A stretch of 38,876 bases of DNA from Phycisphaerales bacterium (lineage in GTDB: Bacteria > Planctomycetota > Phycisphaerae > Phycisphaerales > UBA1924). This document shows, one piece after another, positions 32,488 to 38,876 of the stretch (positions are counted from its first letter, which is position 1; every line of letters starts with the position of its first letter). The notes beneath the pieces are model-generated. The model worked only from the letters and a program-made list of their open reading frames with translations, ran no database searches and was not told where the DNA came from. The stretch spans positions 1 to 38,876 of the forward strand of contig CAJPFG010000045.1 of the NCBI GenBank assembly GCA_905339235.1. The letters run 5' to 3'. The position numbers and the translations under genes are program-made.

Positions 32488-33075
32488 TCACGCCGTCCCA
32501 TCGTCGGGTGGGGGGTTGGGCACCGGTCCGGCCGCGAACGCCCGCGCCGCCCTCGGCAGCCGCTTCAGCGCGCCAAACCGTGCTTGAAAAAAGTGCGGGT
32601 CCTTGCGGTACTCGTGGATCACGGCCTTGTGATACCAACGCCCGCACTCGGGGCATTGCCCCGACTCGCCCAGCGCCTCCACCGAATATCCGCAGTGAAT
32701 GCAGAACAGGTCCGCCCGCTCCTTCACCAGGTTCTTCACCACGTACACCGTCAGCGATACCCCAGCGCCCACCACCAGCACCAGCAGTTTGATCTCCGTC
32801 GCGATGTGGTTCGCCGCCAGACGCGGCCACAGAATCACCGCCGCGACCAGCCCCGTGAACGCCATCACCAGCAGGAAGATCAAGACCCAACGCCAGCCCA
32901 GCGCCCGCGCGATGTCGTTCGCGCTGGGCTGCCACCACGGGCCATTGGGATCCAGCATCGTGCCCCCGGGCATCAGCGCATCCGCCGGCGGAGCCTTCAT
33001 GTCGGCGGGCGACCCCTCCACCCGCGGCGGGACCACTTCGATGCCGTGCTTGCGATTCGGTGCCGATCCGGTCAT
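32488..33075 (-). CDS. Membrane protein with a C-terminal zinc ribbon
   Basis: 195 residues: a disordered N-terminus rich in Pro, two membrane helices (WVLIFLLVMAFTGLVAAVILW and LLVLVVGAGVSLTVYVV), then a zinc ribbon with C125-C128 (LFCIHCGYSVEAL) and C141-C144 (GQCPECGRWY), and a basic tail. The CxxCGYxxxxL...G.CPECG signature is widespread in planctomycete membrane proteins and supports the assignment of the host; its function is unknown. ATG at 33075. The longer frame upstream to 33474 overlaps the divergent YbjQ gene and is rejected. Confidence 0.75.
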   Translation of the reverse strand: MTGSAPNRKHGIEVVPPRVEGSPADMKAPPADALMPGGTMLDPNGPWWQPSANDIARALGWRWVLIFLLVMAFTGLVAAVILWPRLAANHIATEIKLLVLVVGAGVSLTVYVVKNLVKERADLFCIHCGYSVEALGESGQCPECGRWYHKAVIHEYRKDPHFFQARFGALKRLPRAARAFAAGPVPNPPPDDGTA

Positions 33076-33132
33076 GGCTTCAACTCTGCGTCCCAACTCT
33101 GCTATGCTCCGCCCGCACCGGGAGAGCCGCAC

Positions 33133-33468
33133 ATGAGTATCCCTGTCACCACTACCTTCACCATCGAAGGATACCGCATCGCCGAATACAAGGGCGTAGT
33201 CCGCGGCATTATCGTCCGGGCACCGACCATCGCGCAAGGCTTCATGGGCGGCCTGAAATCCATCGTCGGCGGCCGCATCGGGGCCTACACCGAAATGTGC
33301 GAGCAGGCCCGCCAGCAAGCCTACGAACTCATGATCGACCACGCCCGCGCCGTCGGCGCCAACGCCATAGTCGGCCTCCGCTACGACGCCGCAGACGTAG
33401 GCGGCGGCGGAAAAGCCACCGAAGTCCTCTGCTATGGCACCGCCGTGGTGCTCGTGCCGCGCGAGTGA
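33133..33468 (+). CDS. YbjQ/DUF74 family protein
   Basis: 111 residues with the family pattern: an N-terminal strand pair (TTTFTIEGYRIAEYKGVVRGIIVRAPT), a Gly-rich loop (FMGGLKSIVGGRIGAYTEMCEQARQQAYELMIDHARAVGANAIVGLRYDAADV) and a C-terminal strand (EVLCYGTAVVLV). YbjQ proteins are small oligomers annotated as heavy-metal-binding; the evidence for this role is thin. The ATG at 33133 has GGGAGAG upstream. It is divergent from the zinc-ribbon gene, with 57 bases between starts. Confidence 0.9.
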   Translation: MSIPVTTTFTIEGYRIAEYKGVVRGIIVRAPTIAQGFMGGLKSIVGGRIGAYTEMCEQARQQAYELMIDHARAVGANAIVGLRYDAADVGGGGKATEVLCYGTAVVLVPRE

Positions 33469-33552
33469 ACTCAACCACGCAGGCGAAGGCCACCCCCGTG
33501 CGGCGTTCGACGTGGCGGAGGCGGTGCTGGGCGCCGCGGAGAAACGACGTAT

Positions 33553-34323
33553 TCAGCACACCATTCGCGGCAACACTTCTCCTGCCTTCGCGTGAATCGG
33601 CGCGTCCACCCAGCCGGAGATCGGCGTGGGCTCGAGGTTGACTTCGATCGTGAACGCTCCGTTGGCCGAGGCCGCGCGGACGTACGCCGCCGCGGGGTAC
33701 ACCACCGAACTCGTGCCCACCGACATGAACAGGTCGCACCGCTCCACCGCCCGCGCCGAGGCCGCGAGCGCGACCTCCGGCAACATCTCGCCGAACCACA
33801 CCACGTCCGGACGCAGCAGGCCCTCGGGATGAAACGGCGATCGCGGCGGGAACTCGGTCATGGGCTCGGGCCCGGGCGTGAAGCGGCGCTGCGTCCGCGT
33901 GCAGCGCCACTCGAGGATCGTGCCGTGAAGTTCGACGACATTGACGCTTCCCGCCCTTTGGTGCAGCCGGTCCACGTTCTGTGTGAGAAGCGTGAACGTG
34001 CCCCCGCGAGCGGTGAGGTCGCGCTCCAACTTCGCGAGCGCGGCGTGGCCGGGATTGGGCTCGGCCGCGAGGCACCCCCGCCGCCGCCAGTCGTACCAGC
34101 GAGTGACCATCGCGGGATCGGCGTCGAACGCCTCCGGCGTAGCCAACCGCATCGGATCGAACTCCTTCCACAGCGTCTGCATGTCGGCGGGAAGGTCTTC
34201 GGCGGACGCACCGGTTGAGCCGCGGAAGGTGCGGAGGCCCGACTCGGCGGAGATGCCAGCGCCGGTGAGAACAACGACGTGCCGGGCGGCGGCGAGGCGA
34301 GATTGGGCGAGGGGGAGGGACAT
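33553..34323 (-). CDS. Sirtuin (NAD-dependent protein deacylase), class III-like, without zinc cysteines
   Basis: 256 residues that remove acyl groups from lysines using NAD. Motifs: GAGISAESGLRTFRG (21-35), TQNVDRLH (114-121), the catalytic H133 in ELHG, and GTSSVVYPAA and VNLEPTP for NAD. Y77 and R80 (WYDWR) match the Tyr-x-x-Arg pair that lets SIRT5/CobB bind succinyl- and malonyl-lysine. The structural zinc normally held by four Cys is not supported: only C141 lies in that region. The ATG at 34323 has no SD and lies next to a palindromic element; the frame extension upstream is that element and not coding. It is last in the MmgE/PrpD-DUF3052-hydrolase-sirtuin set. Confidence 0.9.
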   Translation of the reverse strand: MSLPLAQSRLAAARHVVVLTGAGISAESGLRTFRGSTGASAEDLPADMQTLWKEFDPMRLATPEAFDADPAMVTRWYDWRRRGCLAAEPNPGHAALAKLERDLTARGGTFTLLTQNVDRLHQRAGSVNVVELHGTILEWRCTRTQRRFTPGPEPMTEFPPRSPFHPEGLLRPDVVWFGEMLPEVALAASARAVERCDLFMSVGTSSVVYPAAAYVRAASANGAFTIEVNLEPTPISGWVDAPIHAKAGEVLPRMVC

Positions 34324-34342
34324 TATCAAAGGGCTAAACGGC

Positions 34343-34408
34343 AAACTGCCAAAGCGCCAATCCCGATCCTCCCATTTGGCGCTTTGGCCATTTGCTATTT
34401 GGCAGTTT
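34343..34408. repeat. Nested palindrome between the hydrolase and sirtuin genes
   Basis: AAACTGCC and AAAGCGCCAA (34343-34360) are answered by TTGGCGCTTT (34376-34385) and GGCAGTTT (34401-34408), giving a large hairpin of two perfect helices, 10 and 8 bp, with a bulge of 15 bases. It is AT-richer than the surroundings and built of words such as CCAAAnnGCCAA. It overlaps the last codons of the hydrolase gene. It could terminate or attenuate transcription into the sirtuin gene, or be a short interspersed repeat. Confidence 0.6.
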
Positions 34409-35510
34409 GAGTTTCCTCCGCCGGCGCCACCGTTCTCCCCATCGTCCGCCCCGCCAGAAACTCCCGCACGATGGCCGCGGCCAGTTCGGGCTGTTCCGTC
34501 GGGAACGAGTGCATGCCGTCGGGAATGGTCAGCAACCGTGCGCCGGGGAGTTGGGCGGCGAGTTTGTAGCCCATCGAAACGGGCAGCACCTCGTCGTGCA
34601 CGCCCCAGACGATCAGGCACGGGCGGTCTACGCCGCGGTAGGCCGCGACGATCGGGTCTATTTTTTCCCAGTCCGGGCGGCCCTTGAGGGTGGGCACCGC
34701 GCGGTTGAGCGTGGCCTGCATGGCGCGCCGGGAGTTCCAGTCCGTCAGGACCTTGATCTTGGCGTCGGCCTCTTCCTTCAGCGCGCGGTGCGGGTGGTAG
34801 GCGTTTTCGAGCATGCCTTTCGCCACCGTCTCCCGCAGCAGCCCGGTCTGCAGCGCGCTCCAGACGCGGATACCGGAAATCCGGCCGAGTTCGATCAGGA
34901 TCGGATGGGCCTTCTCCACCGCGACGTCGAGCGGGGCGAACAGGATCATGCGGCCGATGCGATCGGTGACATCCGCGAAATCTTTCCGCAGGACCGGGTC
35001 GGCGTACATGCGGATCGCCAAGGCGCCCGCGTACGAATGCGTGATCAGCGTCACCGGCGTGTCGGCCGGCCGCGACTGCATGTACGAGCGCAGCGTTTCG
35101 AGCAGGCGTCGTGTCATGTCAGCCGGGCCGTACGTGCTTGGCGGATGCTTGTCGGGATCGGGCTTGTCGGCCTCGCCGCACCCGGGCAAGTCCAGCAGGA
35201 TGACGTCGTATTCCTTGGCGAGGTCTCCGGCCATGAAACGCCACATGCGGTGATCGGAGAAAACCCCGTGGACGAAGATCAGCAGTTCGCGGTCGCCCTT
35301 CACGCCGATCTCGTGCACCGCCAGCCGCGCCGGCGCGCCGCTCACGCCCGAGGTCGGCACGAGCGTCGTGTGATTTCCCGCGGCCTTGAACTCCGCGTTC
35401 AGGCTTGCCAGCGACTGCACCGAGTTCTCTTTGACCAGGCGCGAGTACGAACCGCCGCACCCGCCGAGCAGGGCAAATACAAACAGCACCACGAGGAATC
35501 GTCCGGCCAT
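34395..35510 (-). CDS. Alpha/beta-hydrolase lipoprotein
   Basis: 371 residues. Lipoprotein signal with lipobox LLGGC (Cys18). Alpha/beta-hydrolase fold with the oxyanion-loop FVHG (HG at 81-82), nucleophile S159 in THSYAG (in place of GxSxG), Asp in VWGVHDEVLP and His in DGMHSFP. Large cap insertion between about 190 and 290. Substrate unknown; an envelope-anchored esterase or lipase is the plausible class. Its C-terminal tail is encoded by one arm of the palindrome at 34343-34408. It is in the minus-strand set headed by the MmgE/PrpD gene, with 28 bases to DUF3052. Confidence 0.87.
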   Translation of the reverse strand: MAGRFLVVLFVFALLGGCGGSYSRLVKENSVQSLASLNAEFKAAGNHTTLVPTSGVSGAPARLAVHEIGVKGDRELLIFVHGVFSDHRMWRFMAGDLAKEYDVILLDLPGCGEADKPDPDKHPPSTYGPADMTRRLLETLRSYMQSRPADTPVTLITHSYAGALAIRMYADPVLRKDFADVTDRIGRMILFAPLDVAVEKAHPILIELGRISGIRVWSALQTGLLRETVAKGMLENAYHPHRALKEEADAKIKVLTDWNSRRAMQATLNRAVPTLKGRPDWEKIDPIVAAYRGVDRPCLIVWGVHDEVLPVSMGYKLAAQLPGARLLTIPDGMHSFPTEQPELAAAIVREFLAGRTMGRTVAPAEETQTAK

Positions 35511-35538
35511 TCCCGAAAGGGTATCGAGTCTTCGGCCT

Positions 35539-35955
35539 TCACGCCTTGCGGTCGCGGACCCGTACCACGAACCGAAGCCCCGACCAGACCTCGTCCACCG
35601 CGCACACCTTGTTGTCCACCAGCCCGACCTCCAGCCCGATGCCCCGGACCAGGTCCTCGGTCAGATCGGTGGGAACGCCGGAGGCCTTCTTGGGCCAGCA
35701 GACCCAGAAACCGCCCGCCTCGGCCAGACGGCGGCGAGTTCGGGGGAAGCGGTCTTCGAGCATTTCGGAGGAGTTGGTGAAAAGGAGGATCACGTCGGCC
35801 ACCGCGCGGAGCGGCGCGCGCCGTGTGACTTTGGCTCCCTTGGGCAAATCCCCGAGCGTGCGCTCGAATCCGGCGGGGGCGCCAAGCAGCACGACGCGAC
35901 TTCCCGGCTTGATGCCGAGTTTCCGGGCGAGCGGGGTTTTGGAGTATCCGGCCAT
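35539..35955 (-). CDS. DUF3052 family protein
   Basis: 138 residues matching DUF3052: AGYSKTPLARKLGIKPGSRVVLLGAPAGFERTLG near the N-terminus, VILLFTNSSEMLEDRF in the middle, and GGFWVCWPKKASGVPTDLTEDLVRGIGLEVGLVDNKVCAVDEVWSGLRFVVR. The family is small, cytoplasmic and without a known function. The ATG at 35955 (MAGYSKTPL) is preferred over the TTG two codons earlier. It lies between the MmgE/PrpD gene (26 bases) and the hydrolase gene (28 bases), so probably in one transcript. Confidence 0.85.
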   Translation of the reverse strand: MAGYSKTPLARKLGIKPGSRVVLLGAPAGFERTLGDLPKGAKVTRRAPLRAVADVILLFTNSSEMLEDRFPRTRRRLAEAGGFWVCWPKKASGVPTDLTEDLVRGIGLEVGLVDNKVCAVDEVWSGLRFVVRVRDRKA

Positions 35956-35981
35956 GGCCAACGTTTGTATGTAGCGCCGAC

Positions 35982-37622
35982 TCAGTCGAACCGGCCCTTG
36001 ATTTCGAGCGGGAAGTTCATGATGCTCGCGGTGTCGCTTGCGGACTTAGCCGCGAGGTTGCTGAAGCGAGCGACGAGGGGCCGGGGATCGCTTGCGGCGA
36101 GTTCGCCGAGTTTCTGGAACTTGTGGGCGAGGATGTCGTCGCGGTCCACCTTGTCGGGGCCGAGGTGGTTGCGGGCATGGCCCCCGGGGTACATGACCAG
36201 GCCCGAGTCGAAGACCTTTCCCTCGTCGTCGGTGATGACCATCGAAGTGGGAATGCCATCGGGATACTTTGCGTCGTAGTCGGGGCCGCCGTGCTCGAAG
36301 GACATCTTGTCCATGAGCCGGCGCGTGAGCGGGTCTTTGAGGGCGTGGGGGCCGAAGTCGTGGGGGAGGAGCATGAGGTCTTTCCAGCCGAGGCTTGCTC
36401 CTTTCTTGGCCGCGTGGAGTTCGAGCGCTTTTCGGAGCATCGTGCAGACGAGGTAGAGCATGGAGTGATCGGCGGACTGTCGGGTCTTGGGGTCGCGCTT
36501 GGCGGGGTCGCCGATGATGCCGAAGGCCGGCTCGTAGGCGCGGACGACGATCTTGCCGATGCAGTCGCCGGACTGATCGTCGAGCAGGTGCGGATGGCGG
36601 GAAAGGAGGTTGAGCAGGCCCTGGAGCGCGCCGGCGGACTGGTGCTCGTAGAGGCCGAGTTTGAAGTGCATGCCCATCACGGCGAAGTCCTGTCCGCTGT
36701 TGGCGAGGACGAGATCGAAGGGCGAGGCGTAGGTCTTGCCTTCCTTGTGCCTGGGAATGCCCGTGCCGGCGGATTCGGTCTTGCGGAAGAGTTGGCCCGG
36801 ACCCTCGAAGAGCCGGAAGATCGCCTCGGGATTGCGGAAGATGTCGCGGGGGCCGAGGAAGCCCATCATGGAGCGGCGCACCGCCATGATCGCGGCCTCG
36901 GTGCTGATGGCGGCGCTCGCGCCCTTGCTGTCGGAGAGTTGCTTGCCCGCGCGGATGGCGCGGAAGGGGATGTAGTGCGCGACGACCATGCCGATGGCGG
37001 ACTCGATCTGCTCGGCGGTAGCGCCCATCATGGCGCCGAACGTCGCGGCGGAGGCGATGGCGCCGTGGACGACGTGATCGATCTTGTAGGACTTGAGCGA
37101 GAAGACTTCGGCGAGCCGGCCGCGGATCTCATCGACGAGCACCATGCCGCGGAGGGCGAAGGCGCCGTCCATGGCGCGGAGTTGGGCCGCGGCGAGGGGG
37201 ACGCCGTAGAAGTCGTTGTGTCCGAACTCGCCGGCGGTGTGTCCGAGGGCGGGGTTGAAGCCGAAGTTGGTGCCGTTGGAATCCCACTCGCGCACGGCGG
37301 CGCCGTTGGCGACGATGGCTTTTTCGACGTGAACGTCGGTGGCGGATCCGAACGCGGGGACGCCCGCCCGCACGGCGGACCTGGCCCAGGGGACGGACTT
37401 TCCGGAGGCGGGGTACTGCGTGGCCTCTTCGCGGAGCAGGACGGGCGCGTTCGTCCCCAGCGCGATGGCGGAGATGCCACACAGGCAGGCATCCGTGAAG
37501 AAGAGATTGGTGCGGTCGAGCACGGACTGTGCGGGCGAGGCGCCGGCCATGAAGTTGATGGCGTACTCGGCGAGGCCGAGGGCCTGGTTGGAGTCGGCGG
37601 CGAGAGTGGTGAAGTGGGACAT
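35982..37622 (-). CDS. MmgE/PrpD family protein (2-methylcitrate dehydratase-like)
   Basis: 546 residues. The family's substrate-site stretch appears as VREWDSNGTNFG (usually R.LDFNDT), with HVEKAIVANGAA before it and GHNDFYGVPLAAAQL after it. KSYKIDHVVHGAIASAATFGAMMGAT and WKGGSxA-like ISDSKGASAA regions follow. PrpD dehydrates 2-methylcitrate in propionate breakdown; other members act on related tricarboxylates such as cis-aconitate. The 546 residues exceed typical PrpD (about 480), and no prpB or prpC is nearby, so the substrate is open. AGGAG seven bases upstream of the ATG at 37622 supports the start. It is the first gene of a four-gene minus-strand set. Confidence 0.87.
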   Translation of the reverse strand: MSHFTTLAADSNQALGLAEYAINFMAGASPAQSVLDRTNLFFTDACLCGISAIALGTNAPVLLREEATQYPASGKSVPWARSAVRAGVPAFGSATDVHVEKAIVANGAAVREWDSNGTNFGFNPALGHTAGEFGHNDFYGVPLAAAQLRAMDGAFALRGMVLVDEIRGRLAEVFSLKSYKIDHVVHGAIASAATFGAMMGATAEQIESAIGMVVAHYIPFRAIRAGKQLSDSKGASAAISTEAAIMAVRRSMMGFLGPRDIFRNPEAIFRLFEGPGQLFRKTESAGTGIPRHKEGKTYASPFDLVLANSGQDFAVMGMHFKLGLYEHQSAGALQGLLNLLSRHPHLLDDQSGDCIGKIVVRAYEPAFGIIGDPAKRDPKTRQSADHSMLYLVCTMLRKALELHAAKKGASLGWKDLMLLPHDFGPHALKDPLTRRLMDKMSFEHGGPDYDAKYPDGIPTSMVITDDEGKVFDSGLVMYPGGHARNHLGPDKVDRDDILAHKFQKLGELAASDPRPLVARFSNLAAKSASDTASIMNFPLEIKGRFD

Positions 37623-37655
37623 GCGAGGCTCCTGTGGGGAGCAAGGGTAGGGGAT

Positions 37656-37702
37656 TCATGAGCGGAATCGCAAATCGCAAGGTCGCAAAAGCAAATCATG
37701 AG
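37656..37702. repeat. Short repeat-rich insert flanked by TCATGAG
   Basis: The 7-base word TCATGAG occurs at 37656-37662 and again at 37696-37702. Between them are 33 bases built from repeats of (A)TCGCAA and GCAAA (for example AATCGCAAATCGCAAGG). The arrangement looks like a small insertion with a target duplication, and the second copy provides the stop codon of the decayed nucleotidyltransferase. TCATGA is palindromic, so chance remains possible. Confidence 0.45.
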
Positions 37703-37923
37703 GCTCGGGCGGGCGGGCGGATCAGTATGTCCACGTCCTGCGTGTTCCGCACGGCCGCTTCGTCGATGGTCGCGACGCAAGCGGCAACGGCGTAGGGGAC
37801 GTTGCGCGATTGAAGCGCCATGGTGGCGCGTTGCAGCCGCTGGCGGACGCTTTCCACGGCGTTCATCATCCGTTGGAGAATATTGACCGAGGTTGGAACG
37901 AAGGACTCCTCGCGATGAATCAT
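37696..37923 (-). pseudogene. Decayed nucleotidyltransferase fragment
   Basis: 75 codons from ATG 37923 to TGA at 37696. The sequence MNAVESVRQRLQRATMALQSRNVPYAVAACVATIDEAAVRNTQDVDILIR closely follows the start of a nucleotidyltransferase family frequent in planctomycetes, which reads roughly ...GVPYAVVGGNAVAAWVATVDEAAVRNTQDVDIL. Here the GGNAVA-type nucleotide-binding segment is missing (YAV joins directly to AACVATID). The DVD metal site remains, and the protein ends at once after ILIRPPARAS, whereas full members are about 200 residues. It is therefore inactive on two counts. Its end coincides with the TCATGAG repeat. The consensus is from memory, not from an alignment. Confidence 0.7.
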
Positions 37924-37981
37924 AGAAACGCCGAGGCAACCGGCTCTGGCCGTAGAATCGGCGCTGCCCAAGGAGGTTGCC

Positions 37982-38671
37982 ATGCCCAAGACCTGTGCCG
38001 TCGTTCTCTCCGGCTGCGGACGCGCCGATGGTTCTGAGATCCATGAGTCGGTGAGCATTCTGGTGCATCTGTCGCGGCTGGGCGTTGAGTTCAAGTGCTT
38101 CGCGCCCGATGCTCCGCAGGTGTCGGTTATCAACCATGCGACCGGGCAGCCTGCGCCGGCGGGGCAGACGCGGAACATGATGGTGGAGGCCGCGCGGATT
38201 TCGCGCGGGGAGATCGCTCCGCTTTCCAAACTGGACCCCGCGCAGTTTGGCGGCGTGGTATTCGCGGGCGGGTTCGGGGCTGCAAAAAACCTCTGCTCGT
38301 ACGGCGAGCAGGGGGAACGCGGCGGGGCGAACTGCGCTGTGCTGCCCGACGTCGAGCGCGTGATCAAGGGGTTCCACGCTGCGAAGAAGCCGGTCGGTCT
38401 CTGCTGCATTGCCCCGGTGCTCGCGGCCCGGGTGCTGGGCACACGGATGGGCGGGCCGGGCGTGAAGGTCACCGTCGGTTCGGACCGCGCGACGAGCGAC
38501 AACATCGCGACGATGGGCTCGACCAACGTGCCGCGGAGCGTTACCGAGGCGTACTGCGACGACACGAACAAGATCGTGACCACGCCGGCGTACATGTGTG
38601 ATGCCAAGCCCCATGAGGTGTTCGAGGGGATCGGGCGGATGTGCGACAAGGTCGCCGAACTCATCAAGTAG
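37982..38671 (+). CDS. elbB: Isoprenoid biosynthesis glyoxalase ElbB
   Basis: 229 residues of the DJ-1/PfpI superfamily, the ElbB (SCRP-27A) subgroup. MPKTCAVVLSGCGRADGSEIHESVSILVHLSRLG, RNMMVEAARISRGEI, VVFAGGFGAAKNLCSY, and the nucleophile region KPVGLCCIAPVLAAR. E. coli ElbB has weak glyoxalase activity and affects lycopene yield; its physiological role is unclear. The strong AGGAGG at 37970-37975 sets the ATG at 37982, and TAGAAT at 37953-37958 could be a -10 box, but no -35 was seen. It is divergent from the nucleotidyltransferase remnant and convergent with the partial gene at the right edge. Confidence 0.95.
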   Translation: MPKTCAVVLSGCGRADGSEIHESVSILVHLSRLGVEFKCFAPDAPQVSVINHATGQPAPAGQTRNMMVEAARISRGEIAPLSKLDPAQFGGVVFAGGFGAAKNLCSYGEQGERGGANCAVLPDVERVIKGFHAAKKPVGLCCIAPVLAARVLGTRMGGPGVKVTVGSDRATSDNIATMGSTNVPRSVTEAYCDDTNKIVTTPAYMCDAKPHEVFEGIGRMCDKVAELIK

Positions 38672-38776
38672 GCTGCTCGCTCGAGCCAAGAGTGCGGCGT
38701 GGCACACGTTGCTTGCGCATCCGCTCGGCCGGAAGACGGGCCGAACCACGAGGCCGGGAGGGTGCCAATCTTGGCG

Positions 38777-38876
38777 CTACGGGGGTTGGGGTTCGGTTTC
38801 GCGGATTCGGGCGGCGATGGCTTCGAGTTCGTCGAAGCGGTGGTCGCGCATGGCGCGGAGGATTTCGGGGTGGGCG
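38777..38876 (-). CDS. C-terminal fragment of an unidentified gene
   Basis: The minus strand is open from the right edge to a TAG at 38779-38777, giving ...AHPEILRAMRDHRFDELEAIAARIRETEPQPP. The sequence is helical and charged, and the codon use is strongly GC3 as in neighbouring genes, so it is probably the end of a real protein continuing past 38876. Too little is visible to name a family. The 105-base stretch between it and elbB holds only short GC-rich inverted repeats (for example GCCAATCTTGGC at 38764-38775) that could serve as a two-way terminator. Confidence 0.5.
   Translation of the reverse strand, partial: AHPEILRAMRDHRFDELEAIAARIRETEPQPP

Noticed and set aside
33469..33552. Gap between the YbjQ gene and the sirtuin gene as a possible small RNA
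   Set aside because: The 84 bases show no promoter and no terminator-like hairpin.
36123..37661. Plus-strand open frame of 512 codons opposite the MmgE/PrpD gene
   Set aside because: The translation is a Gly/Val/Glu-rich shadow, while the minus strand encodes a recognisable MmgE/PrpD protein with a good SD.
37028..38749. Minus-strand open frame of 573 codons spanning elbB and the MmgE/PrpD gene
   Set aside because: It is out of frame with MmgE/PrpD and antisense to elbB; the translation is Pro/Ser/Arg low complexity.

Overview
The window looks like chromosomal DNA of a planctomycete, most likely of the class Phycisphaerae. This is an inference from several signs: the DNA is strongly GC-rich; there is a prepilin-type (N-methylated) protein of the kind abundant in Planctomycetota; a membrane protein carries the FCxxCGYxxxxL...CPECG zinc ribbon common in that phylum; and RodA and PBP2 are both present, although many other planctomycetes have lost them. 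I saw no rRNA, tRNA or CRISPR array. The genes are mostly housekeeping and envelope functions, with a little mobile or decayed material near the two ends.

Layout. 1-341: the end of an IS3-family insertion sequence, which cuts a small cysteine-rich ORF. 362-1192: a prepilin-like protein. 1248-9596 (minus): a tight run reading CPBP-like membrane protein, PBP2 (mrdA), RodA, RsmG, PrsW-like protease and a DinG/XPD-type helicase. It is preceded by a promoter with a perfect palindrome at its start site. 9851-10774 (minus): a TPR lipoprotein, divergent from a plus-strand run at 10889-16555: thiolase, sugar-phosphate isomerase family protein, VapBC toxin-antitoxin, Gfo/Idh/MocA oxidoreductase, Hpt protein and response regulator-GGDEF. 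16552-23373: PagL-like lipid A deacylase, SlyX-like protein, GpmI, a sensor kinase, a cold-shock protein, and pnp and rpsO with clear terminators, an rpsO promoter and a structured pnp leader. 23482-27537: QueG, then a minus-strand cluster (MBL-fold hydrolase, DUF4442 protein, multi-spanning membrane protein).

27611-32486 (plus) is the most suggestive block. A DPM1-like GT2 glycosyltransferase lies 9 bases before a GT-C/TPR protein of the eukaryotic TMTC type. These are followed by signal peptidase I and a membrane-anchored metallophosphoesterase. Together they could form a lipid-linked sugar, protein O-glycosylation and export module. 32488-38876: a zinc-ribbon membrane protein, a YbjQ-family protein, a minus-strand cluster (MmgE/PrpD, DUF3052, lipoprotein hydrolase, class III-like sirtuin without zinc cysteines), a decayed nucleotidyltransferase next to a short insertion, ElbB, and the tail of one more gene.

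How they may work together: 1248-9596 joins cell-wall elongation enzymes with two intramembrane-protease-fold proteins, one apparently catalytically dead. Hpt plus RR-GGDEF is a short phosphorelay-to-c-di-GMP unit without a kinase of its own next to it. No wholly new defence-type system was recognised. The best candidates for undescribed biology are the GT2/TMTC-like pair, the pnp leader, the palindromic promoter of the elongasome run and the palindromic repeat inserted in frame in the helicase.
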